NCBI RefSeq assembly: GCF_011308835.1
Contig: NZ_JAAOHY010000003.1
Location: 124,001 to 188,000 of the forward strand
Direction: 5' to 3'
Length of the DNA: 64,000 nucleotides
DNA from: Paracoccus xiamenensis
GTDB lineage: Bacteria; Pseudomonadota; Alphaproteobacteria; Rhodobacterales; Rhodobacteraceae
Part shown: positions 17,735 through 26,410 of the stretch, piece by piece
Numbering within the stretch: position 1 is the first letter of the stretch
Layout of the letters: every line of letters begins with the position of its first letter
Made by a program: the position numbers and the translations under genes
The notes under the pieces: model-generated
The model's input: only the letters and a program-made list of their open reading frames with translations
What the model was told of the DNA's origin: nothing
Database searches by the model: none

Positions 17735-18952
17735 GTGAATAACAACCTCAAACGTAGTCTGATCGGGCTGGCTTTGGCCGGCACCACCGCTCTGCCGGCA
17801 ATGGCCGCCGATATCAGCTGGATCTATTGCGGCGACCGGCTGGACGCGGCGCATGAAAAATACATCGCTGAATGGAACGCCGCCAATCCCGACGATCAGG
17901 TCAAGCCCGAGGTCGTCGGCTGGGCGCAGTGCCAGGACAAGGCCACCACGCTGGCCGCGGCCGGAAGCCCCGCCGCCATCGCCTATGTCGGCTCTCGCAC
18001 GCTGAAGGAATTCGCGCTGAGCGACCTGATCGTGCCGGTGCCCATGACGGACGAGGAAAAGGCCAGCTACTATCCGAATATCGTCGACACCGTGACCTTC
18101 GACGACACGCAGTGGGGCGTGCCGATCGCGTTTTCGACCAAGGCGCTGTACTGGAACAAGGACCTGTTCACCGAAGCCGGCCTTGACCCGGAAAAGCCGC
18201 CGACCACCTGGGCCGAAGAAATCGAATTCGCCAAGACCATCAAGGAAAAGACCGGCAAGGCCGGCTATGGTCTGTCGGCCAAGACCTTCGATAACACCAT
18301 GCACCAGTTCCTGCATTGGGTGTACACGAATGACGGCAAGATCACCGATGCCGAAGGCAATATCGCAATCGACAACCCGCAGGTACTGGCCGCGCTTCAG
18401 GCCTATAAGGACATCACCCCCTATTCGGTCGAAGGCCCCACGGCTTACGAACAGAACGAGATGCGGGCGATCTTCCTCGACGGTCAGGTCGGCATGTTGC
18501 AGGCCGCTGTCAGCACCGCGTTCCTTGCCAATGACACCGATATCAACTGGGGCGTCGCCGATCTGCCGCTTGGTCCCGACGCCAAGGGCAAGGGCACGCT
18601 GATGATCACCGACAGCCTGGCCGTGTTCAAGGATTCGGGCGTCGAGGACAAGGCAATCGAATTTGCCAAATACATCACTCAGCCGAAGATCCAGGAAGAA
18701 TACGAAGCCGCTGGCGCCGCCGGCCTGACGCCGCTGCGCCCCGGCCCTGCGGTCGACAAGCTGCTGGCCGACGCGCCTTACTGGAAGCCCTTCGTGGACG
18801 GTATCGAATTCGGCGGCCCCGAGCCGCTGTTTACCGACTACAAAGGTCTGCAGAACGTGATGATCGAGATGGTGCAATCCGTCGTCACCGGCTCGGCCGA
18901 ACCGCAGGAAGCGCTGACCAAGGCGGCCGGCGCGCTGGAAGAATATAAGTAA
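17735..18952 (+). CDS. Extracellular solute-binding protein, family 1 (sugar)
   Basis: Periplasmic binding protein of 405 aa with a typical Sec signal peptide (KRSLIGLALAGTTALPAMAA) and mature start ADISWIYC. It supplies substrate to the permeases at 15940 and 16835. The context (NagA/NagB/ROK/GH20) favours GlcNAc or a chito-oligosaccharide. CGGGAG precedes the GTG at 17735. Confidence 0.9.
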   Translation: MNNNLKRSLIGLALAGTTALPAMAADISWIYCGDRLDAAHEKYIAEWNAANPDDQVKPEVVGWAQCQDKATTLAAAGSPAAIAYVGSRTLKEFALSDLIVPVPMTDEEKASYYPNIVDTVTFDDTQWGVPIAFSTKALYWNKDLFTEAGLDPEKPPTTWAEEIEFAKTIKEKTGKAGYGLSAKTFDNTMHQFLHWVYTNDGKITDAEGNIAIDNPQVLAALQAYKDITPYSVEGPTAYEQNEMRAIFLDGQVGMLQAAVSTAFLANDTDINWGVADLPLGPDAKGKGTLMITDSLAVFKDSGVEDKAIEFAKYITQPKIQEEYEAAGAAGLTPLRPGPAVDKLLADAPYWKPFVDGIEFGGPEPLFTDYKGLQNVMIEMVQSVVTGSAEPQEALTKAAGALEEYK

Positions 18953-18962
18953 GGCAACCTAC

Positions 18963-18988
18963 GGCCCGGTCGCATCTGCGGTCGGGCC
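18963..18988 (+). terminator. Hairpin between binding-protein and ATPase genes
   Basis: GGCCCG (18963-18968) pairs with CGGGCC (18983-18988). The stem continues inward through two G-U pairs and CGC/GCG to an ATCT loop, about 11 bp in all. No T-run follows, so it probably protects the binding-protein mRNA and lowers ATPase expression rather than stopping transcription fully. Confidence 0.45.
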
Positions 18989-19016
18989 ATTGGTAGCGAC
19001 ATGGAAGGAAAATAGC

Positions 19017-20114
19017 TTGGGCCAGCTGACGCTTAAGAACATCGTGAAAAAATTCGGCACCATCGAGGTTGTCAAAAGCGTCTCGCTCGAGGTCGAAGAC
19101 GGCGAATTCATGGTCTTCGTCGGCCCCTCGGGCTGCGGCAAGTCCACGCTGCTGCGCATGATTGCGGGGCTGGAACATACCAGCGGTGGCGACATCGTCA
19201 TCGATGGCAAGCGGGTGAACGATCTCGCCCCGGTCAAGCGCGGCATTGCGATGGTGTTCCAGAGCTATGCGCTCTACCCGCATATGTCGGTCTATGAAAA
19301 CATCGCCTTCCCGCTGCGGGTGGAGCGAGCACCCGAGGCCACCATCCGCGACAAGGTCGAGGAAGCGGCAAAGATCCTGCATCTCGATCAGCGGTTGGAA
19401 CAGAAGCCGGGGATGCTGTCGGGCGGGCAGCGCCAGCGCGTCGCCATCGGCCGCGCCATCGTTCGCGATCCCGAGATTTTCCTGTTCGACGAACCGCTGT
19501 CGAACCTTGACGCGGCTTTGCGCGCCGACATGCGTATCGAGCTGACGCGCCTGCACAAGCAGCTGGGCGCGACGATGATCTATGTGACCCACGACCAGGT
19601 CGAGGCGATGACCATGGCCGACCGGATTGTGGTGCTGAACGCCGGCTATATCGCGCAGGTGGGCGCGCCGCTGGAACTGTATCACAAGCCCCAAAACACC
19701 TTTGTTGCAGGCTTTATCGGCAATCCGCGCATGAACATGTTGCCGGTCACCGGCACCAAGGTCTCGGCCGAAGGGGTCGAAGTGGACTTTCAGGGTCAGC
19801 GCCTGCTGATCCCCGTCGCAGGCCACAAGGCCGTGGAAGGTGCCCCCCTGACGCTGGGGATCCGGCCCGAACATATCCAGATCGGCCGGGGCGAGGCCAA
19901 CATGACCGTCACGCCCAATGTTGTCGAACAGCTGGGCGCGCAAACCATCGGTTATGCCCCCCTGCCCGATCGCGAGGAGACATTCTGCTTCGTGCTGCCC
20001 GGCACGCAGACGGCGGCGGATGACAAGCCCGTCGAGGTCAGCTTCCGCGCCGCCGACTGCCACCTGTTCGACGCCGACGGCCAGGCACTGGAACGGACTG
20101 GCAGCTTCAGCTGA
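19017..20114 (+). CDS. Sugar ABC transporter ATPase (UgpC/MsmX-type)
   Basis: ATPase of 365 aa energising the CUT1 permeases. Walker A is GPSGCGKST, the signature is LSGGQRQRVAIGRA, Walker B is IFLFDEPLSNLD and the switch His is in THDQ. A C-terminal TOBE domain follows. The likely start is TTG 19017, 8 nt after GGAAGGA, giving GQLTLKNIVKKFG, the standard N-terminus of this family. An upstream TTG at 18990 lies in the hairpin region and is less likely. Confidence 0.92.
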   Translation: MGQLTLKNIVKKFGTIEVVKSVSLEVEDGEFMVFVGPSGCGKSTLLRMIAGLEHTSGGDIVIDGKRVNDLAPVKRGIAMVFQSYALYPHMSVYENIAFPLRVERAPEATIRDKVEEAAKILHLDQRLEQKPGMLSGGQRQRVAIGRAIVRDPEIFLFDEPLSNLDAALRADMRIELTRLHKQLGATMIYVTHDQVEAMTMADRIVVLNAGYIAQVGAPLELYHKPQNTFVAGFIGNPRMNMLPVTGTKVSAEGVEVDFQGQRLLIPVAGHKAVEGAPLTLGIRPEHIQIGRGEANMTVTPNVVEQLGAQTIGYAPLPDREETFCFVLPGTQTAADDKPVEVSFRAADCHLFDADGQALERTGSFS

Positions 20115-20145
20115 AGCCGCTGGTCAGGCTGATCCTGACAACACT

Positions 20146-20180
20146 GCGCCGGGGCGGGAATGGTCACCCCGGCCCGGCGC
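20146..20180. terminator. Hairpin between convergent genes
   Basis: GCGCCGGG (20146-20153) pairs with CCCGGCGC (20173-20180), with a competing inner CCGGGG/CCCCGG stem. It sits between the ABC operon end and the end of the minus-strand gene. There is no T-tract; the position suggests a two-way terminator. Confidence 0.4.
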
Positions 20181-20182
20181 GG

Positions 20183-20806
20183 TCAGTTGTAAAATTTGTG
20201 ATCGGTTTCGGCCACGGTGCTCATCATGCTGAACATGCTGATGACGGCGCTGAAGTTCTGATGATCGATCATCCCCGGTTCCAGCGTGAACCTGGCCATG
20301 CGTCCGGCGATCAGGTCCGGCTCGGCGATGGCGTTATTGCGCGCGTAGACGGGACGACTGGTATAGTCGTCGAACAGCACCACCGTCTTGCGGCGAATGC
20401 CCAGAGCCACCGCTGCAAGACAACCAAGCCGCAGCCTGCCGTCGATCAGTACCACGTCGGGGTGGCGGAAATGCGGCTCTGACCAGATCGCGGTTGCATA
20501 GCGGCTGAACTGCCGCCAATTGGCCGCATCCAGCGGCCGCCCCCATTTTCCCGTCGGGCCGACATCGACATGATAGACGACGGCCGGCGAGGGAAGCTTG
20601 CGAGCATAAATCTCCTGCTGAAGACGCAGCGCCCAGTCCTGATCGCTTTCGACGCTGAAGATCAGCTTGCTGGGCAGTGCAGATGCCTGGGCCGTGCTGC
20701 TGCCGGAGCCATATTCAACAATGACATCCGCATTCCGGTAACATTCGGTCAGAAGATTATTCTCTTCGACTGGCATGGTCGGCGCGAGCCAGTCAGCTTT
20801 CTCCAT
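20183..20806 (-). CDS. SAM-dependent methyltransferase-like protein
   Basis: Not recognised as a named enzyme. The 207-aa product shows the class I methyltransferase layout: motif I VIVEYGSGSST near residue 25, an acidic end to the next strand (IFSVESD), DVVLIDGR in the motif IV position and VLFDDY after it. Start uncertain: ATG 20806 has only a distant AGGAGG, and the frame is open to 20917. It is divergent from the coiled-coil protein at 20973, which has a similar but degraded domain. A role in cell-surface glycan or protein modification is inference. Confidence 0.65.
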   Translation of the reverse strand: MEKADWLAPTMPVEENNLLTECYRNADVIVEYGSGSSTAQASALPSKLIFSVESDQDWALRLQQEIYARKLPSPAVVYHVDVGPTGKWGRPLDAANWRQFSRYATAIWSEPHFRHPDVVLIDGRLRLGCLAAVALGIRRKTVVLFDDYTSRPVYARNNAIAEPDLIAGRMARFTLEPGMIDHQNFSAVISMFSMMSTVAETDHKFYN

Positions 20807-20972
20807 CCGAATTACGGTTCCTCCTCCTAGAACCGCCGGGTTGCGGCGAATACTGGATTTGGCATGTAACCCAGAGTATACGCAAGCAGAACCTTCATCG
20901 CGTGGGACGCCGACCATGATCTGCTCACCGCGTCACCGACAAGAACAACAAGCAGTAATCGGAAGCAGCGCC

Positions 20973-22304
20973 ATGGCCCAGGAAAATCCACTTGCTCACT
21001 CGCTTGGTGCCGGCGCGCGTGCGGTTGATCCGGATTTCCTGAACTGGAATCTGCCCGACGGGGATGTCGGTCCGTGGCTGCATCATGCGCCGCTGCTGTT
21101 CACGCTGCTGCATCAGTTAGAGCCGGCGAATGTACTGGCGATATGCGAAGCGGATTCTGCGCTGCCGCAATTGCTGCGCGCCTTGCCGAACACACTGGAC
21201 GACAGAACCCCGGTCGCCACGATCCAATTGGACCCGGCAACAGCAGAGGATGACGCCGAGCCCGACAGCGAAGTACAGGCGGACAGTGAAGGCCAGGCGA
21301 ACAGGCTGAAGGCGGAACTGGAAAACCTGCCAGACAATATCTTCAATCTCATCCTGATCGACCTGCCACTCACTGCCCCCTTGATTACTGTCATACAGGG
21401 AGAGCCCCTTGCCCGCGTATCCAGCCAAGGCGCAATAATGGGCCTGCACGGTGGCGACCGCACGCCCGAGGGAAAACAGCTGGCGGTCAATATCCGGCTG
21501 ACCCAACCGCACCTGACCATAGCCGACGGCGTGGGTCTGGTCGTCTTTCCGACCGCCGATGATATCCAACCCCTGCAAGCCGCCAACAGCCAATTGGGGA
21601 TGCTGCGCAGCTTGGGGCGCGCCTATAGCCTGATCGGGGCAGAGCGCCGCAAGAACCAGGCCGACACTGATAACCACAAGGAAATGCTGGCCAGTTCTCG
21701 CAAGCGGCAAACGCAACTTGAGGATACCAACAAGAAGCAGACAGAGCGTCTGCTGGAACAATCCGCCAAGCTCAGCGATGCCAATCGCGCCATTAACGCA
21801 CTGCCCGCCCAGCTGGATACCGCGACCGTGCAATCGGCACGCGCCAGAATCGAAAAGCTGGGCGACAAGGCGGCTGGCGGGATCGACGTACCCGCAACCG
21901 TCATCCGCCTTCTCGACGCGATTGACGCCCTGCGCGGCCAGACGGATCAGGCAACCGCCGAGCGGGACGAAACGGTGAAAGAGGCGCAGGCCGTCATCGC
22001 CCAGTTGCGGATCAAGGAAGCCGAACTGCTGAAAAGCAGCCACGCCGTCGGACGCATGACGCAAGAGCTGGCCGGGCTGGCGCTGGTTGTGGAATCCTCC
22101 ACCTCGGATATGGCTGAACTGCGCAGCATCGCCGCCCGCAAGGTCGAGCTGGAGACCGAGAACCGCAAGCTGCAAACGCAGCTGGCCGAAGCCGGCACCC
22201 GGCAACGCAAACTGGAAAAGCAGGTCAACGACTTCGCTAACAGCACGTCATGGCGGATCTCTGCGCCGATCAGGGCCGTCGGAAAGATTTTGCGCCGACG
22301 CTGA
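20973..22304 (+). CDS. Methyltransferase-like / coiled-coil protein
   Basis: Protein of 443 aa, unnamed. Residues 1-200 look like a degenerate Rossmann methyltransferase: ANVLAICEADSAL in the motif I position has lost the glycines, and NIFNLILIDLP fits motif IV. Residues 220-420 are long charged helices, predicted coiled coil (ERRKNQADTDNHKEM, then AELRSIAARKVELETENRKL). The tail ends NSTSWRISAPIRAVGKIL, a C-terminal motif I associate with coiled-coil glycosyltransferase proteins. ATG 20973 is chosen over an upstream frame to 20775 that overlaps the divergent gene. Confidence 0.6.
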   Translation: MAQENPLAHSLGAGARAVDPDFLNWNLPDGDVGPWLHHAPLLFTLLHQLEPANVLAICEADSALPQLLRALPNTLDDRTPVATIQLDPATAEDDAEPDSEVQADSEGQANRLKAELENLPDNIFNLILIDLPLTAPLITVIQGEPLARVSSQGAIMGLHGGDRTPEGKQLAVNIRLTQPHLTIADGVGLVVFPTADDIQPLQAANSQLGMLRSLGRAYSLIGAERRKNQADTDNHKEMLASSRKRQTQLEDTNKKQTERLLEQSAKLSDANRAINALPAQLDTATVQSARARIEKLGDKAAGGIDVPATVIRLLDAIDALRGQTDQATAERDETVKEAQAVIAQLRIKEAELLKSSHAVGRMTQELAGLALVVESSTSDMAELRSIAARKVELETENRKLQTQLAEAGTRQRKLEKQVNDFANSTSWRISAPIRAVGKILRRR

Positions 22305-22336
22305 TCCGGTTGACGCCGGCGCGCGGGGAGTTTTTT
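22292..22336 (+). terminator. Possible terminator of the coiled-coil gene
   Basis: GCGCCGACG (22292-22300, inside the gene end) pairs with CGCCGGCGC (22314-22322) with one mismatch. A run of six T follows at 22331-22336, separated by 8 nt. Confidence 0.35.
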
Positions 22337-22371
22337 CGCACGCCTGACCTTTCAAGATCCGCGGCGCGGCG

Positions 22372-23703
22372 TCAGGCAGCGCCCTCCAGATCGGTCGGGT
22401 GATCGGCCGCCAGTGCCCGGACGGTCTGGCGCATCCATGCCTCGAACCCGGTCGCGCGGGCGGGAAAGCTGTCGCGAGACTGGGTCGCGGGGTCGGCCTC
22501 GATCGCAGCGCTGATGCCGCCGCCCATCCCGTCCGCCAGGAACGAGATATTGAACCCATCCCCCGGACCCGCCGCCAGTACATGGCGCGTTGCGACCAGA
22601 CCCGGAAAGCGCGGCGACGCGAAGGGCATCACGTTGATCAGCGGCGTAAAATGGAAGCGGTGGCCGGCGCCCAGCCCGCAATCGCGGGCCATTTCCTCGA
22701 TCCGGTAACGGCCATGCCGGCGGTGGCGGCGCAGATCCTTGGCCAGTCGTGCCAGCAGCGCCTCCAGCGGCTCATCCGGTTGCGGGGTCACAATCAAAGG
22801 CAGGATGTTCACCACCATCGCTGGAATATTGGCGCTGACACTGCCCATACGGCTCATATAGGGCAGCCAGATCGGCAGCGGCGTCTGCGATGCCGCGCGG
22901 TCGGGATCGTGCAGCGCCAGCCAGGCGGCCGAAAGCAGCGTCAGCGTATCGGCCCAATTCAGCCGCAGCAGTGCCGCTGCCGCCTGAAGATTGCCTTCAA
23001 ATTCCGCGCCGGGAATGAAGGCGGCGCGCATGGGCGGAATGCCATAATCCTCGGCCCCCTTGCGCAATACCGGCAGATCGGCGCGCAACGGAAAAAGCTG
23101 CTCCTGCCAATAGGCGCGGTCCTTCGCGCAGGCGGCGCCGGCGTGATATTCCGCATCTTCAGCCAGAAACGCCGACAGCCGGCCGAACGGAGCGCCGGGA
23201 TCGTCGCCGCCGATGGCTGCCGCATACAGCCGGGCGACGCGCCCCTCAATCAGCGACATCCCGAAACCGTCAAGGATCATGTGATGGCCGCGAAAATACC
23301 AAAGCCAGCGGTCATCGCCCAGCCGCAGCAGCATCTGCGCTGCCAGCGGCTGGCGGCGCAGGTCCAGCACGGCATCGATATCTGCGCGCATGATCCGGCG
23401 CGCCTCGGCCCATGGGTCAGCCGCGCTGCGCAGGTCATGGCATGCCAACAGCGGAATGCGTGCCGGATCGACGCATTGCCGGACGCTGCCATCCGCGGCC
23501 TCTTCAAAGCGCAGCGCCAGCGTATCGGCCTCGGCCACGGTCTGATCCAGCGCGGCGATCAGTGCGCCTTCGTCCAGCTGGCCCTGTAATTCCAGACAAT
23601 GGGCGACGGTGGAAACGGGCTGATCGGGGTGAAAAACAAATTCTTCCCAGAAATCCATCTGCCCCGCGGTCAGCGGGTGCCAGTCAACTTGTTCTTCACG
23701 CAT
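22372..23703 (-). CDS. Stand-alone condensation-domain protein (VibH-like amide synthase)
   Basis: NRPS condensation domain on its own, 443 aa. HHMILDG at residues 140-146 is the catalytic HHxxxDG motif, and LPYMSRMGS and INVMPF fit later C-domain motifs. There are no adenylation or carrier domains. In vibriobactin synthesis VibH uses carrier-bound 2,3-dihydroxybenzoate to acylate a free polyamine; the same chemistry fits here, with the carrier at 25479 as donor. Divergent from the DHB-AMP ligase. The start is taken as ATG 23703; a TTG at 23709 is possible. Amine substrate unknown. Confidence 0.83.
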   Translation of the reverse strand: MREEQVDWHPLTAGQMDFWEEFVFHPDQPVSTVAHCLELQGQLDEGALIAALDQTVAEADTLALRFEEAADGSVRQCVDPARIPLLACHDLRSAADPWAEARRIMRADIDAVLDLRRQPLAAQMLLRLGDDRWLWYFRGHHMILDGFGMSLIEGRVARLYAAAIGGDDPGAPFGRLSAFLAEDAEYHAGAACAKDRAYWQEQLFPLRADLPVLRKGAEDYGIPPMRAAFIPGAEFEGNLQAAAALLRLNWADTLTLLSAAWLALHDPDRAASQTPLPIWLPYMSRMGSVSANIPAMVVNILPLIVTPQPDEPLEALLARLAKDLRRHRRHGRYRIEEMARDCGLGAGHRFHFTPLINVMPFASPRFPGLVATRHVLAAGPGDGFNISFLADGMGGGISAAIEADPATQSRDSFPARATGFEAWMRQTVRALAADHPTDLEGAA

Positions 23704-23760
23704 TTCCAATAGCCTGTTCTGCGGAGGTGGGCGCGCTCGGCGCCAATCTGCCTACCTTGC

Positions 23761-23789
23761 TTGACAATTGCCTAGAAAATTACTCAGTT
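23761..23789 (+). promoter_or_regulatory. Candidate promoter of the DHB ligase operon
   Basis: TTGACA at 23761-23766 with TCAGTT 17 bp further on (weak). It lies in the 160-bp divergent region between the condensation and ligase genes, where an iron regulator would be expected to bind. No clear Fur, Irr or RirA box could be assigned by eye. Confidence 0.3.
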
Positions 23790-23865
23790 ATTTGCGCCAG
23801 TCAATTCGATGCCTGCCCCGCCAGACCGCACCGGCAAGATTTTGCAACAATGCCTTGAGGACTTC

Positions 23866-25482
23866 GTGCCAATCGAATTCACCCCATTCCCGCCACAGCT
23901 GGCGGCCCATTACCGTGCGCGCGGCTATTGGATCGACCAGCCGCTGACCCGCGCGCTGGATACGCAGGCCGCCGCCCGCCCCGAGGCAATTGCCATGATC
24001 GACGGTCCGCACCAGCTGACCTATGCCGAAGTCGCGCGTCAGGCTGCCGCCATGGCCGACCGGCTGCGGCAGCAAGGGTTTGGTCCGGGCGACCGGGCGG
24101 TGGTACAGCTGCCCAATTGCACCGAATTCGTCATCGTCTTCCACGCCCTGCTGCGCGCCGGAATCGCGCCCGTGAACGCCATTTTCAGCCATCGCCAGCT
24201 GGAAATGACCAGCTATATCGACCAGTTGCGTCCTGCTTTGCTGATCGGCGACCGCGGCCACGAACTGTTTGCCGATGATCGTTTTCTGACCGCCATTGAC
24301 GCCCAAGGGATCCGTCCGGCGCAGGTGATCCTGCGCGGCGAGACGCTGGCCGACTGGCTGACTGACACAACCGAACCCGCACAGCCGGCGACACCGACCG
24401 CGCCCGACGAGGTCGCCTTTTTCCAGCTTTCCGGCGGCAGCACCGGCACGCCCAAGCTGATCCCGCGCACACATAACGATTATGACTACAGCATCCGCGC
24501 CAGCGCCGAGATCTGCGGCCTGACGCCCCAGACGCGCTTTCTGTGTGCGCTGCCGGCGGCGCATAACTTTACCCTCAGCTCGCCCGGTATTCTGGGGGTG
24601 TTTCACGCCGGCGGCTGCATTGTCATGGCGCCCAGCCCGGAACCCGCCGCCTGTTTCGAGTTGATTGCCCGGTACCGGATCGACCTCGCGGCGTTGGTGC
24701 CCTCGGCGGTGCAGCTTTGGCTGACCCATGCCGAAAGCCATGGCGCGCCTGCGCCGCTGCGGCAGCTGCTGGTCGGCGGCGCAAGCTTTGCCCCCACCAC
24801 TGCCGCACGCGTCCCGCCGGTACTGGGCGCGGCGCTGCAACAGGTCTTTGGCATGGCCGAGGGGCTGGTGAACTATACCCGCCTCGGCGACGATCCTGAT
24901 ACAACCTTCACCACCCAGGGCCGCCCGATCAGCCCCGATGACGAGATCCGCGTCCTGGATCCCGAAACGGGCCAGCCCGCCCCCGATGGCCAACCCGGCG
25001 CATTGGCGGTGCGCGGCCCCTATACCTTCCGGGGCTACTATCGCAGCCCGGCGCATAACGTACAGGCCTTTGATGCGGATGGGTTCTACCATTCGGGCGA
25101 TTTGGTGGTCCGGCGCCCCGACGGCTATCTGCGCGTCGTCGGGCGGATCAAGGACCAGATCAATCGCGGTGGCGAGAAGATCGCCGCCGAGGAGGTCGAG
25201 GCCCTGCTGCTGCGCCATCCCGCCATCCGGCAGGCTGCGCTGATCGCCCTGCCCGACGCCACCATGGGCGAGCGCAGCGTGGCCTTCATCGTCAGCGCCG
25301 AGCCGCTGAAACCCACGGCGCTGCGCCGCCATCTCAGCGGCTTGGGGCTGGCCAGCTATAAGCTGCCCGACCATTTCCGCAGCCTCGACGCGCTGCCCCT
25401 TACACCCATCGGCAAGACCGACAAGCGCCGGCTGCGCGCCCTGCTGACCGAAGAAGACCACAATGAAGGAGCCCTGACATGA
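23866..25482 (+). CDS. entE: 2,3-dihydroxybenzoate-AMP ligase
   Basis: Activates 2,3-dihydroxybenzoate and loads it on the aryl carrier protein. Strongly EntE-like throughout: SGGSTGTPKLIPRTHNDY (P-loop), FGMAEGLVNYTRL, GPYTFRGYY, FYHSGDL and DQINRGGEKIAAEEVE. The GTG at 23866 (GAGG 5 nt upstream) gives 538 aa, close to the roughly 536 aa of EntE; an in-frame ATG at 23809 would add 19 untypical residues. The stop overlaps the carrier-protein gene by 4 bp. A DHB specificity is inferred from family and cluster. Confidence 0.93.
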   Translation: MPIEFTPFPPQLAAHYRARGYWIDQPLTRALDTQAAARPEAIAMIDGPHQLTYAEVARQAAAMADRLRQQGFGPGDRAVVQLPNCTEFVIVFHALLRAGIAPVNAIFSHRQLEMTSYIDQLRPALLIGDRGHELFADDRFLTAIDAQGIRPAQVILRGETLADWLTDTTEPAQPATPTAPDEVAFFQLSGGSTGTPKLIPRTHNDYDYSIRASAEICGLTPQTRFLCALPAAHNFTLSSPGILGVFHAGGCIVMAPSPEPAACFELIARYRIDLAALVPSAVQLWLTHAESHGAPAPLRQLLVGGASFAPTTAARVPPVLGAALQQVFGMAEGLVNYTRLGDDPDTTFTTQGRPISPDDEIRVLDPETGQPAPDGQPGALAVRGPYTFRGYYRSPAHNVQAFDADGFYHSGDLVVRRPDGYLRVVGRIKDQINRGGEKIAAEEVEALLLRHPAIRQAALIALPDATMGERSVAFIVSAEPLKPTALRRHLSGLGLASYKLPDHFRSLDALPLTPIGKTDKRRLRALLTEEDHNEGALT

Positions 25483-25721
25483 CCCAATCGCTGGACCGCG
25501 CCTGGCTGGACGCCCAGATCGCCCTGATGGTCGAAGATGACGACGAGGTTGGCCCCGATGAAAGTCTGGTCCTGTTCGGGCTCGATTCGATCCGGGTGAT
25601 GGAATTCGCCAGCCTGCTGAAGACCCACGGCATCACCGTCAGCTTCGAGGATCTGATCCGCCTGCCCACCCCCAACGCCTGGTGGACCCTGATCGAGAGC
25701 CGCCGCCCCGTCGCCGCGTGA
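25479..25721 (+). CDS. Free-standing aryl carrier protein
   Basis: Carrier of 80 aa. GLDSIRVM places the phosphopantetheine Ser at residue 37, and the C-terminal TPNAWWTLIESR resembles the end of the EntB carrier domain. In enterobactin producers this domain is fused to isochorismatase; here the isochorismatase at 27147 stops short and the carrier is separate and co-operonic with its loading enzyme. It should accept DHB from the ligase and hand it to the condensation protein. Confidence 0.88.
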   Translation: MTQSLDRAWLDAQIALMVEDDDEVGPDESLVLFGLDSIRVMEFASLLKTHGITVSFEDLIRLPTPNAWWTLIESRRPVAA

Positions 25722-26410
25722 ATCTGTCTGCGCCGCGCCCACCGCGTGAGGCATGGCCGTGCCTGCAGAACGCAGTGCTGGCCCGTGCGTGTCATGCCGA
25801 GGTGTCGGCCGATCCGCCGGGTGCGGGAAAGCCTGCGCCCGGCGCGCGGCAGCGCCGCGCCCGCGATCATCTGGCGGGCCGGTTGGCCGCATCGCGCGCC
25901 TTGCGGGCGCTGACCGGCCACGCACCCGAAATTGGGCGAGGAACGGACGGCGCACCGATGTGGCCTGCAGATGTGGTCGGCGCGATCAGCCATTCGGGTG
26001 GTCGCGCGGTCGCACTGGTGGGCAGCGCATCGGATCACGCCGGGTTAGGGATCGACCTAGAAACCATCGCGCCGCACGACGGGATCGCAGCGCTTGTGCT
26101 TGGCCCTGACGAGATGGCGCGGTTGGGGGCGGTGCCGGACGCGCCGACGCTCACACTGGCCTTTTCAGCCAAGGAATCACTGTTCAAGGCACTGTATCCG
26201 CGTGTCGGGCGGATCTTCGGCTTCGATGCTGCTGCACTTCTGTCCATCGGCGAAGGCACGGGTCAGATGCGCCTGCGCCACGCGCTCGGCCCTTGGGCGG
26301 CGGGCGCGATCTTTCGCTTTCGCTGGACCGAGACGGACGGCCAGGTGTTGACCGCCCTGTCCGCGCCGGCGCTGCCTCAGGCCCGCAGCGTCGCGCCGCC
26401 ATCGACGTAA
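25718..26410 (+). CDS. 4'-phosphopantetheinyl transferase, EntD-like
   Basis: Converts the apo carrier to holo form. The 230-aa protein has the Sfp/EntD motifs VVGAISHSGG, GIDLETI (metal ligands) and FSAKESLFKALYP. The GTG start overlaps the carrier stop (GTGA), so all three plus-strand genes are translationally coupled. Its last 34 bp overlap the convergent entA end. Confidence 0.88.
   Translation: MNLSAPRPPREAWPCLQNAVLARACHAEVSADPPGAGKPAPGARQRRARDHLAGRLAASRALRALTGHAPEIGRGTDGAPMWPADVVGAISHSGGRAVALVGSASDHAGLGIDLETIAPHDGIAALVLGPDEMARLGAVPDAPTLTLAFSAKESLFKALYPRVGRIFGFDAAALLSIGEGTGQMRLRHALGPWAAGAIFRFRWTETDGQVLTALSAPALPQARSVAPPST

Noticed and set aside
17027..18877. Open frame of 616 codons on the minus strand
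   Set aside because: Antisense to the permease and binding-protein genes; no start signal and no recognisable motif.
23710..23865. Fur or RirA box between condensation and ligase genes
   Set aside because: Several AT-rich stretches exist, but none gives a convincing dyad or matches a motif repeated at the entC or receptor promoters.
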